6,370 nucleotides of DNA from an uncultured Oscillospiraceae bacterium. GTDB lineage: Bacteria; Bacillota; Clostridia; Oscillospirales; Oscillospiraceae. Shown in pieces: positions 1-4,752 of the stretch (position 1 is the stretch's first letter; the number at the start of each line of letters is the position of its first letter). The stretch spans positions 1 to 6,370 of the forward strand of contig CALWWH010000118.1 of the NCBI GenBank assembly GCA_944385195.1, in the 5' to 3' direction. The notes beneath the pieces are model-generated. The model was not told the DNA's origin and did not search any database. It was given only the letters and a program-made list of their open reading frames with translations. A program made the translations under genes and the position numbers.

Positions 1-383
1 AGCATTACCTCCAGAGAGTTGGTAATCAGTGTCATATTGCGCTTGTCTGCCATCTGGCGGGAGACGAAGACGGAGGTGGAACTCTCATCGAGCATGACGC
101 GCTCCCCGTCCCGGAGCAGACCGGCGACGAGAGCGGCGATGGTCTGCTTTTCGCGGACGTTGGTCTTCTCGCGGACTGAGAAGGGAGACTCGCTCTGCGG
201 CTCCTCGCGGAAGACCGCGCCGCCATAGGTCTTGGTGGCGTAGCCCTCGCGCTCCAGGCGTTCCAAATCCCGGCGGATGGTCTCCTCAGAGACGTGATAC
301 CGGCGGCTGAGCTCGCCGACTAGGACGCGTTTGTGCTGCCGGAGCAGTTCCAGAATTTGCTCACGGCGTTCGATGGCTAACAT
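1..383 (-). CDS. DeoR-family transcriptional regulator, N-terminal 127 residues (3' end beyond window)
   Basis: This is a DNA-binding regulator of the DeoR family, which usually controls sugar uptake or catabolism genes in response to a phosphorylated sugar. The start is the ATG at 383-381, preceded by GAAAGGGGC with 9-bp spacing. Residues 1-57 form the DeoR winged helix-turn-helix: MLAIERREQIL, then the recognition stretch VSEETIRRDLERLEREG (31-47) and the family hallmark YGGA (53-56). From about residue 75 the sensor domain begins, with LDESSTS (98-104) in place of the more usual DxGTT phosphate-binding motif, and LITNSLEV (119-126). The frame is open to the left edge. Family members are about 250 residues, so roughly half is missing. 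The regulated genes probably lie to the left, outside the window; which sugar is sensed cannot be told. The family call is secure, the target unknown. Confidence 0.95.
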   Translation of the reverse strand, partial: MLAIERREQILELLRQHKRVLVGELSRRYHVSEETIRRDLERLEREGYATKTYGGAVFREEPQSESPFSVREKTNVREKQTIAALVAGLLRDGERVMLDESSTSVFVSRQMADKRNMTLITNSLEVM

Positions 384-392
384 GTGTAGCTG

Positions 393-399
393 CCCCTTT
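393..399 (-). promoter_or_regulatory. Ribosome binding site of the DeoR regulator
   Basis: AAAGGGG on the minus strand lies 9 bases before the ATG at 383. It supports this start and the N-terminus MLAIERR, which is the usual N-terminus for the family. Confidence 0.75.
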
Positions 400-403
400 C
401 AGT

Positions 404-418
404 GTGATTAGCGTTCAC
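404..418. promoter_or_regulatory. Possible operator in the DeoR leader: interrupted palindrome GTGA-N7-TCAC
   Basis: The 15-base sequence GTGATTAGCGTTCAC has 4-base inverted arms (404-407 and 415-418). It sits just downstream of the predicted transcription start of the DeoR gene. It also contains CGTTCA (412-417), close to the CGTTGA boxes near the -35. The arms are short, so chance is a real alternative. Autoregulation is the most natural role if it is real. Confidence 0.3.
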
Positions 419-438
419 CTTAGGATGGTATGAGGGTA

Positions 439-468
439 ATTATACTCCCATAACCCCACAAATGTCAA
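439..468 (-). promoter_or_regulatory. Sigma-A-type promoter of the DeoR regulator gene
   Basis: On the minus strand a perfect TTGACA (-35, bases 468-463) and a perfect TATAAT (-10, bases 444-439) are separated by 18 bases. The predicted transcript start is near 432, giving a leader of about 50 bases. A promoter this close to consensus suggests strong expression unless a repressor holds it down. The CGTTGA repeats overlapping the -35 box could be where that happens (inference). Confidence 0.8.
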
Positions 469-480
469 CGCAAATCAACG
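465..480. repeat. Direct repeat of CGTTGA with 10-bp period between divergent promoters
   Basis: TCAACG occurs at 465-470 and again at 475-480 on the plus strand (CGTTGA on the minus strand), exactly one helical turn apart. The first copy overlaps the DeoR -35 box and the second abuts the -35 of the divergent exonuclease promoter. A protein bound here could contact both promoters from one face of the DNA. The spacing and location are seen directly; operator function is inferred. Confidence 0.4.
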
Positions 481-509
481 ATGACTTTTACGAAAAAATA
501 TGGTATGAT
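481..509 (+). promoter_or_regulatory. Extended -10 promoter of the exonuclease gene
   Basis: A -35-like ATGACT (481-486, four of six consensus bases) is followed after 17 bases by TATGAT (504-509). A TG dinucleotide at 501-502 makes it an extended -10 element. The predicted start is near 516, about 33 bases before the ATG at 549. The -35 boxes of the two divergent promoters are only 12 bases apart. Confidence 0.6.
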
Positions 510-535
510 ATGCGGTAATAGGACAGAACCCAGAG

Positions 536-542
536 AGAAGGA
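536..542 (+). promoter_or_regulatory. Ribosome binding site of the exonuclease gene
   Basis: AGAAGGA lies 6 bases upstream of the ATG at 549 and fixes that start. Confidence 0.8.
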
Positions 543-548
543 CTTTAG

Positions 549-1217
549 ATGTACGACACCCATATTTTTTTGGATTTTGAGATGAACCCCATCCCCCGGG
601 AGTTTAAGGAGGAGCGCTCTCTTTGCCATGCGGAGATCTGTGAGATTGGCGCTGTGAAGCTGGACGCAGAGTATCGCGTTGTGGGGCGCTTCAGTCAGGT
701 GGTCCGGCCACACTACGCCCCTATTGCACCACATATTACCAAGCTGACGGGCATCACCGACGAAGAGGTTGCCGGCGCTCCGGACTTTGAGCAGGCGGTA
801 GAGCTGTTTGCCAACTGGATTGGGGAGGGGCGGGCCCGTATTTACAGCTGGAGTCTCAGCGATTGGTATCAGCTCGACGACGAGAGCTACCTCAAAGAGA
901 TCTCGCTGCCCTGGCAGCTGTGCCAGCGCTGGATGGATTTCCAGGCCGTGTATACCCGGCTCATTGGGCTCTCCGGGGCCAATCCGCTGTCGCTGAAATT
1001 TGCCATCGGTACCGTGGAGCAGAGCTTCGACGGTCAGGCCCACCGGGCGGTGGACGATGCGGCCAACTCTGCCGAACTGCTGCGCATCGTCAAATCCGGC
1101 CGCCTGCCGGACCAGGCCAGAATCATCCGCGAGGCGCTGCACCCAAGCCAGGGACTGGCCTCCATGGGCGATGCCCTGCATGATCAGCTGGCAGGCTGGA
1201 GGGCAAAGGAGAAATAA
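549..1217 (+). CDS. DEDDh 3'-5' exonuclease, ERI-1/KapD-like
   Basis: A 222-residue cytoplasmic protein of the DnaQ/RNase T superfamily, predicted to remove 3' nucleotides from RNA or DNA using two metal ions. All catalytic motifs are visible: ExoI LDFEMNP with D9 and E11; the LTGIT segment at 66-70 typical of the fold; ExoII SWSLSDW with D105; ExoIII HRAVDDAANSAELL with general base H165 and metal ligand D170. The W-x-x-x-D form of ExoII resembles the TWGxxD of eukaryotic ERI-1 and Bacillus KapD rather than the NxxFD form of DNA polymerase epsilon subunits. KapD is described as an inhibitor of the KinA sporulation pathway, but the natural substrate of these bacterial proteins is poorly known. 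It has its own promoter and terminator, so it is monocistronic. The superfamily is secure; a sporulation role is only a possibility. Confidence 0.9.
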   Translation: MYDTHIFLDFEMNPIPREFKEERSLCHAEICEIGAVKLDAEYRVVGRFSQVVRPHYAPIAPHITKLTGITDEEVAGAPDFEQAVELFANWIGEGRARIYSWSLSDWYQLDDESYLKEISLPWQLCQRWMDFQAVYTRLIGLSGANPLSLKFAIGTVEQSFDGQAHRAVDDAANSAELLRIVKSGRLPDQARIIREALHPSQGLASMGDALHDQLAGWRAKEK

Positions 1218-1252
1218 ATTCATGGGAACAGTAAAATCGTGTTCTTGAACGT

Positions 1253-1300
1253 AAAAGCCGGTGCAGCGGTGATCTTTACATCACCGCTGCACCGGTTTTT
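1253..1300. terminator. Bidirectional intrinsic terminator between convergent genes
   Basis: A perfect 16-bp stem (1258-1273 paired with 1280-1295) encloses the 6-base loop CTTTAC and is followed by TTTTT (1296-1300). On the other strand the stem is followed by CTTTT from 1257-1253. It lies 40 bases after the exonuclease stop and also downstream of the galM stop at 1373, so it should end transcripts arriving from both sides. Confidence 0.92.
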
Positions 1301-1331
1301 GGCCAATAGTCCCCCTCAAATGCTGCCGCAT

Positions 1332-1361
1332 AGACTAGGTCTTTCGGACAACTGTATGTCC
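1332..1361. other. Two small adjacent hairpins downstream of galM
   Basis: AGAC/GTCT (1332-1335 and 1339-1342) and GGACA/TGTCC (1346-1350 and 1357-1361, loop of 6) lie between the galM stop and the main terminator. Neither has a T-tract. They may be weak secondary structures in the galM 3' untranslated region, perhaps stabilising the transcript end. No family is recognised. Confidence 0.3.
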
Positions 1362-1372
1362 TCGGTGCCGCC

Positions 1373-2329
1373 CTAAGCGATGCTCAAACCGATGCGGATT
1401 TCGTGGTCCCAGATCTGGCCTGGGCGCAGGACGGTGCTCGGCCACTCAGGATGGTGGGGGCTGTCGGGGTTGAACTGCGGCTCTAGGCAGAAGGACTCCT
1501 GCTGGCGCGGCTCGGTGCCGAAGACGGGGGCGATAAACAGCTGCGTACCGGGCAGGTCCGTGTGCAAGGTCAGGACGCGGCCGCTGGCCGGGTCATAGGC
1601 CTTTGCCTGGGGCTGGGCGCCGGAGAAGATCAGCTGGTGGTCATAAAAGCCGGGGCCGATGGGGCGGCCGGTGCGGAAATCAAACGCGGTTCCCTCTACA
1701 CAGGCAACGCCCGTGGGGATGAGAGCCTCGTCCACCGTCAAGTAGTGGTCACAGCCCAGGGTCAGAACGTAGTCGCAGACGGGGCCGCCCAGGTTGTAAT
1801 AGGCGTGGTTGGTCAAATTGCAGACGGTGGGCTTGTCGGTCACGGCTTGTAGTCCCAGTACGACGGTGTTATCCTCGGTGAAGGCAAAGCGGGCGACGAT
1901 GGTCATATTGCCGGGGAAGCCATCGGCTCCGTCGGGCAGCAAGCAGGTCATGACCACTTGCCGGCCGTCCTCGGCGCTGTCCCAGGTCAGGGCAGTGACG
2001 CCCTGGCCGCCATGGAGCGTGTTGAGGCCGTGCTCATTCTTGGTTAGCTCGTAGGTGACGCCGTCCAGCTCGAAGCTCGCGCCGGCAATGCGGTTGCTAT
2101 AGCGGCCAATGGTGGCGCCGCGGGAGCCGCCGCGGGACAGGAATCCCTCTAGATCCTTCGGGCCGACGATGACATCGCCCAGGACGCCGTTCTGATCCGG
2201 GACCTTGAGGCTGACGATGCGCGCGCCGAAATTGCAGACGCTCATGCTGGCGCCGGAGGCATTGGTGATAGTATAGAGCCAAACGTCGGCATTGTCAGGC
2301 GTTTTGCCCCACAATTCTTTTTGAATCAT
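1373..2329 (-). CDS. galM: GalM-family aldose 1-epimerase (mutarotase)
   Basis: This enzyme interconverts alpha and beta anomers of free aldoses such as galactose and glucose in the cytoplasm. The 318-residue protein carries the whole family signature: GRYSNRI (75-81), LHGG with H106, NLTNHAYYNLGG (171-182) with the catalytic acid H175, YDH with D230, and CLEPQFNPDSPHHP with the catalytic base E283. These match the active-site His/His/Asp/Glu set known from Lactococcus GalM. Length is slightly under the usual 330-350. The ATG at 2329 is preceded by AAAGGAGA, a strong ribosome site. It follows rhaB with only 24 bases between, so the two are cotranscribed. The operon partner suggests the sugar handled may be rhamnose or another plant-glycan sugar rather than galactose. 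The true substrate cannot be read from the sequence, and the symbol reflects the family. Confidence 0.93.
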   Translation of the reverse strand: MIQKELWGKTPDNADVWLYTITNASGASMSVCNFGARIVSLKVPDQNGVLGDVIVGPKDLEGFLSRGGSRGATIGRYSNRIAGASFELDGVTYELTKNEHGLNTLHGGQGVTALTWDSAEDGRQVVMTCLLPDGADGFPGNMTIVARFAFTEDNTVVLGLQAVTDKPTVCNLTNHAYYNLGGPVCDYVLTLGCDHYLTVDEALIPTGVACVEGTAFDFRTGRPIGPGFYDHQLIFSGAQPQAKAYDPASGRVLTLHTDLPGTQLFIAPVFGTEPRQQESFCLEPQFNPDSPHHPEWPSTVLRPGQIWDHEIRIGLSIA

Positions 2330-2335
2330 GTTAGT

Positions 2336-2343
2336 TCTCCTTT
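2336..2343 (-). promoter_or_regulatory. Ribosome binding site of galM in the rhaB-galM gap
   Basis: AAAGGAGA on the minus strand lies 6 bases before the galM ATG and within the 24-base gap after the rhaB stop. This supports independent initiation on a shared transcript. Confidence 0.8.
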
Positions 2344-2353
2344 CAGAGTTAGA

Positions 2354-3745
2354 TTATGGATGAAAAACGCCCAGTTCAAAGCTGTCTCGAACGAGCTTGC
2401 GGGCAGCAGCCAGGTCCGCCAGTGCGCCGGAGGCGATCGCCTGGCAGAGCAGGTTGCCGATGGCGGTAGCCTCGGTGGGGCCAGTGTAGACGGGAATGCC
2501 GCAGGTTTTAGCAGTCAGGGCGTTGAGGTAGTTGTCCTGACTGCCGCCGCCGACAATGTACAGGGCGTCAAAGGACTTGCCGGTGATGTCGCCAATTTGC
2601 CGCATGGTATCGGCGTAGCACTTGGACAGGGAGTTGTAGGCACAGCGCATCAGCTGGCCGATGGTCTCAGGCACGGGCTGATGAGAGCGGATGCAAAGGG
2701 CTTTAATCGCCTGGGTCATGCTCTTGGGCGCCATGAGAGAGGGGTCATTGCAGTCGATGAGGGAGGTAAAGCCGGCGGCTTCATTGGCCATCTCAGACAG
2801 CTGGGCAAAGCCGTACTTGTCCGCGCCCAGCTCTTTGCGGATGTTCTGGACGATCCACAGTCCCATGATGTTCTTCAGATAGCGGTAGCGATAGCCGTAT
2901 CCGCCCTCGTTACTCAGGTTCAGGGCCTGGCTGGCGGGGGTTGTAATGGGCTCAAAAAGTTCCACGCCCATGAGGCTCCAGGTGCCGCTGGAAATCCAGA
3001 TGGCGTCATCGCCTTGGGCGGGGACAGCCATGACGGCTGCCGCTGTGTCGTGGCTGGGGGCCTGGATCACGCTGGTCTGGTAGCCAATCTCCGCAGCGAT
3101 GGCTTCGCGCAGAGGGCCGACGACAGTGCCGGGGGTGGTCAGAGGACCGAAGAGCTTGCGGGGATAGCCCAGACGGTCGATGAGCTCCCAATCCCAGTCT
3201 CTGGCAGCAGCGTTGAGCAGACCCGTGGTACTGGCGAAGGTGTATTCCCAGCGGGCGGCGCCAGTGAGCAGCCAATTGAGGTAGTCGGGGACCATCAGCA
3301 TGGTCTCGGTTCGGGGCAGGTACGCCTTGGAAGCCATGAGCTGATAAATCGTGTTGAAGGGCTGTTTCTGCGTTCCGGTCCGGGCATAGAGCTCTGCCTC
3401 AGGGATGCGCTCGGCGACCAGGGCGTCCATACCCTGATTGCGGCTGTCGCGGTAGGCGTAAGTCTTGCCAAGGACGCGGTGCTCCTGGTCCAGCAGGACG
3501 TAGTCGACGCCCCAGGTGTCGATGGCGATGCAAGAGGGGCGTTTTCCCAGTTCTCCAGCCTTCTTGAGGCCCGCGACGATATTGGCCAGGAGGGACTCAT
3601 AATCCCAGCACAGGCTGCCGTCAACCATAACGTTTCCGTTGGGGAAGCGGTAGACCTCCTCCATCTGAAGCTTGCCACCTTCGATCCAACCGAGGATATG
3701 GCGGCCGGAGGAAGCGCCGATGTCGATGGCGAGATAGTATTGCAT
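2354..3745 (-). CDS. rhaB: Rhamnulokinase (FGGY carbohydrate kinase)
   Basis: It phosphorylates L-rhamnulose with ATP to L-rhamnulose 1-phosphate, the second step of L-rhamnose catabolism. The 463-residue protein has the FGGY actin-like fold: phosphate loop AIDIGASSGRH (6-16), DTWGVDYVLLD (76-86), YRDSR (98-102), TGTQKQPFNTIYQL (123-136), PDYLNWLLTG (153-162), SHDTAAAV with the likely catalytic base D233, SSGTWSLMGVE (252-262), and the nucleotide-binding GGGSQDNYLNAL (399-410). The DIGASSGRH, TQxQPFNTxYQL and SSGTWSLMGVE forms are typical of RhaB rather than xylulo-, glycero- or fuculokinases. The ATG at 3745 is preceded by GAGGT at 7 bases. It is the first gene of an operon with galM and has its own promoter. 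No isomerase (rhaA) or aldolase (rhaD) lies in the window. Confidence 0.95.
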   Translation of the reverse strand: MQYYLAIDIGASSGRHILGWIEGGKLQMEEVYRFPNGNVMVDGSLCWDYESLLANIVAGLKKAGELGKRPSCIAIDTWGVDYVLLDQEHRVLGKTYAYRDSRNQGMDALVAERIPEAELYARTGTQKQPFNTIYQLMASKAYLPRTETMLMVPDYLNWLLTGAARWEYTFASTTGLLNAAARDWDWELIDRLGYPRKLFGPLTTPGTVVGPLREAIAAEIGYQTSVIQAPSHDTAAAVMAVPAQGDDAIWISSGTWSLMGVELFEPITTPASQALNLSNEGGYGYRYRYLKNIMGLWIVQNIRKELGADKYGFAQLSEMANEAAGFTSLIDCNDPSLMAPKSMTQAIKALCIRSHQPVPETIGQLMRCAYNSLSKCYADTMRQIGDITGKSFDALYIVGGGSQDNYLNALTAKTCGIPVYTGPTEATAIGNLLCQAIASGALADLAAARKLVRDSFELGVFHP

Positions 3746-3793
3746 GGCTGTTACCTCATCGTTGATTTGATTGGTTTTTTGTTTATTGTGTTT

Positions 3794-3822
3794 ATTTTAG
3801 CATATTGCGGCTTTGCGCGCAA
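3794..3822 (-). promoter_or_regulatory. Extended -10 promoter of the rhaB-galM operon
   Basis: On the minus strand TAAAAT (3799-3794) is preceded by TGC (extended -10). TTGCGC (3822-3817) lies 17 bases further upstream as a weak -35. The transcript would start near 3787, about 40 bases before the rhaB ATG. A weak -35 combined with a TG extension fits a regulated sugar operon. Confidence 0.65.
3813..3822. promoter_or_regulatory. Candidate operator: 10-bp palindrome TTGCGCGCAA over the rhaB -35
   Basis: A perfect 10-base palindrome overlaps the rhaB -35 box. Copies of ATATTG lie on each side (3802-3807 and 3826-3831), 24 bases apart in direct orientation. A repressor at the palindrome would block the polymerase, and direct repeats are the form AraC-type rhamnose activators use. 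No regulator gene adjoins the operon, so the binding protein is unknown. Confidence 0.4.
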
Positions 3823-3823
3823 G

Positions 3824-3852
3824 GGATATTGTGCAAGGCTATGGCATATGTT
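3824..3852 (+). promoter_or_regulatory. Possible sigma-E-like sporulation promoter for the SpoIVF-like operon
   Basis: GGATATT (3824-3830) and CATATGTT (3845-3852) are separated by 14 bases. This resembles the mother-cell sigma-E pattern of an ATATT-type -35 and a CATACAnT-type -10 at about 14-bp spacing. The -10 matches at CATA and the final T only. In Bacillus subtilis the spoIVF operon is sigma-E controlled, so the position is right. No convincing sigma-A promoter was found on this strand here. The match is partial and remains a hypothesis. Confidence 0.35.
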
Positions 3853-3877
3853 TTACTGGAAAAAGAGAAGGACAAAG

Positions 3878-3914
3878 AGGGGATAGTAGGCCCTATTGCC
3901 GCCTGTTATCCCCT
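3878..3914 (+). promoter_or_regulatory. Leader hairpin abutting the Shine-Dalgarno of the SpoIVF-like operon
   Basis: Bases 3878-3891 can pair with 3901-3914 to form a stem of about 14 bp with two G-U pairs and a 9-base loop. The outer eight pairs, AGGGGATA with TATCCCCT, are perfect. The stem ends at the base before AAGGAGG (3915-3921). It has no T-tract, so it is not a normal terminator. It could modulate ribosome access or protect the 5' end of the message. The pairing is seen; the function is inferred. Confidence 0.5.
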
Positions 3915-3921
3915 AAGGAGG
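3915..3921 (+). promoter_or_regulatory. Consensus Shine-Dalgarno that sets a TTG start
   Basis: AAGGAGG lies 8 bases before the TTG at 3930. No ATG or GTG in that frame is suitably placed, so this site decides the start of the small membrane protein. The upstream ATG in the same frame at 3813 has no ribosome site and would run through the leader hairpin. Confidence 0.85.
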
Positions 3922-3929
3922 TAGTAAAC

Positions 3930-4190
3930 TTGACTTATCGCCGCCCTAAACCAACCGCAAAACCCGATACGCTTTCCCTTCGCCTGGTCATTTCGCTAGT
4001 AATGGTGGCTGCGGCACTCCTGGTTCAACGATACGATCCAGAACTTTTGCAGCCCATCCGTGAGATGCTGACGGCCAACACTGGCGAGGTTGCAGAAGCG
4101 TTTGCCCAATTCGGAGACAGCCTCGGAGAGGGAGAAGCTGTTGTCAACGCCTGGTCGGAGCTGCAATATGCGCTTAAAGCTTTGCCTTAA
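3930..4190 (+). CDS. Small single-pass membrane protein at the spoIVFA position
   Basis: An 86-residue protein starting at TTG after a consensus Shine-Dalgarno. It has a basic, proline-rich N-terminus (residues 2-13), one hydrophobic segment at about 18-33 (LRLVISLVMVAAALLV), and a mildly acidic, probably amphipathic tail of about 50 residues (EMLTANTGEVAEAFAQFGD and on). The positively charged N-terminus suggests the tail faces outward from the cytoplasm. Its 3' end overlaps the start of the M50 protease gene by 23 bases, so the two are translationally coupled. In Bacillus the gene here is spoIVFA, which tethers and regulates SpoIVFB; that protein is longer and ends in a LytM-like domain that is absent here. 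I infer a reduced SpoIVFA counterpart from position and topology, not from sequence identity. It could be an unrelated small protease partner. Confidence 0.8.
   Translation: MTYRRPKPTAKPDTLSLRLVISLVMVAAALLVQRYDPELLQPIREMLTANTGEVAEAFAQFGDSLGEGEAVVNAWSELQYALKALP
4157..4160 (+). promoter_or_regulatory. Ribosome binding site of the M50 protease inside the preceding gene
   Basis: GGAG lies 7 bases before the ATG at 4168 and is embedded in the upstream coding sequence. It favours this start over an in-frame ATG at 4090, which would add 26 hydrophilic residues and overlap the previous gene far more. Confidence 0.65.
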
Positions 4191-4713
4191 ACCCGGATTT
4201 GTGGCCTTTTTGGGCTTGCTTTTACTCTTTGATAAGGCATGGCCGCTATATCTACTGCTTACTGTGGCGGTGCATGAATTGGGCCATCTGTTTGCCTTGC
4301 AGTGTCTTGGCGTCAAAAGTGCTGCACTGACGCTGGGCCTGGGCGGCGGGGTTGTCGACTGTCAGCCATTGGAGCGGCGGCAGCTGGTGATCGCGGCCCT
4401 GGCCGGCCCGCTGGCAAGCGTTCTATGGGGGCTGCTGCTCCTGCGGCCTGCGCCGGAAGCAGCGCTGCTCAGCTTTGCAGCTGGGATCTTTAATCTGCTG
4501 CCCATTCCGCCCCTGGACGGCGGCACTGCCCTTGGAGCGCTGACAAATCAGACCGTCACTGCCGTCCTCAGCGCGCTGACAGCGGGTACTCTGCTGGCTC
4601 TGGCAATATCCTCCATGCCTATGCTGGGCTGGTGGCCGGTCCTTTTGGCAATCTGGGCGCTGGGGCGTGCTTTTGCGGAAAATATGCTTGCTATTCGGGG
4701 CAAAAGAGAGTAA
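4168..4713 (+). CDS. M50 site-2 protease, SpoIVFB-like
   Basis: An intramembrane zinc metalloprotease of 181 residues. The zinc and catalytic motif HELGH is at 36-40 (H36, E37, H40), and the second motif NLLPIPPLDGG at 109-119 supplies D117 as the third zinc ligand. Hydrophobic segments at about 11-35, 73-93, 98-112, 130-150 and 153-168 indicate a polytopic membrane protein with the active site within the membrane. SpoIVFB of Bacillus cleaves pro-sigma-K late in sporulation; it is longer (about 290 residues) with a C-terminal CBS domain that senses ATP, which this protein lacks. The position before a TIGR03960-type gene matches the clostridial spoIVFB locus. Family membership is certain. Pro-sigma-K as substrate is inferred from synteny, and another signalling substrate is possible. 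Confidence 0.92.
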   Translation: MRLKLCLKPGFVAFLGLLLLFDKAWPLYLLLTVAVHELGHLFALQCLGVKSAALTLGLGGGVVDCQPLERRQLVIAALAGPLASVLWGLLLLRPAPEAALLSFAAGIFNLLPIPPLDGGTALGALTNQTVTAVLSALTAGTLLALAISSMPMLGWWPVLLAIWALGRAFAENMLAIRGKRE

Positions 4714-4716
4714 GAT
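4688..4716 (+). promoter_or_regulatory. Possible internal promoter for the radical SAM gene
   Basis: TTGCTA (4688-4693) and TAAGAT (4711-4716) are 17 bases apart, each matching four of six consensus bases, at the 3' end of the protease gene. Such a promoter would let the radical SAM gene be expressed in vegetative cells independently of a sporulation-controlled protease. The match is moderate. Confidence 0.3.
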
Positions 4717-4752
4717 ATATCAGATAGACTTCTACACGAAAGACGTGATGAC

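Noticed and set aside
465..1223. A 252-codon frame on the minus strand opposite the exonuclease
   Set aside because: No ribosome site or domain motif, and it would overlap the DeoR promoter. The plus strand has all DEDDh catalytic residues, a promoter and a ribosome site.
1346..1361. GGACA/TGTCC hairpin as the galM terminator
   Set aside because: Only a 5-bp stem and no T-tract on either strand. The 16-bp stem at 1258-1295 is a far better terminator.
2321..3886. A 521-codon open frame on the plus strand, longer than rhaB itself
   Set aside because: It is antisense to all of rhaB and the start of galM, begins at a TTG inside the galM start region without a ribosome site, and has glycine/alanine/valine-rich composition with no motif. 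The opposite strand encodes a textbook rhamnulokinase. Long antisense frames are expected in GC-rich codon usage.
3813..3929. N-terminal extension of the small membrane protein from an ATG at 3813
   Set aside because: There is no ribosome site before that ATG, it lies within the rhaB promoter, and the extension would translate the leader hairpin and Shine-Dalgarno. The TTG at 3930 has an ideal AAGGAGG at 8 bases.
4090..4167. N-terminal extension of the M50 protease from an ATG at 4090
   Set aside because: The extra 26 residues are hydrophilic and are an out-of-frame reading of the upstream gene. The ATG at 4168 has GGAG at 7 bases and gives a start directly before the first membrane segment.
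3995..4320. A 106-codon minus-strand frame across the junction of the small membrane protein and the protease
   Set aside because: No ribosome site, no motif, and it covers the conserved HELGH-coding region of the opposite strand.
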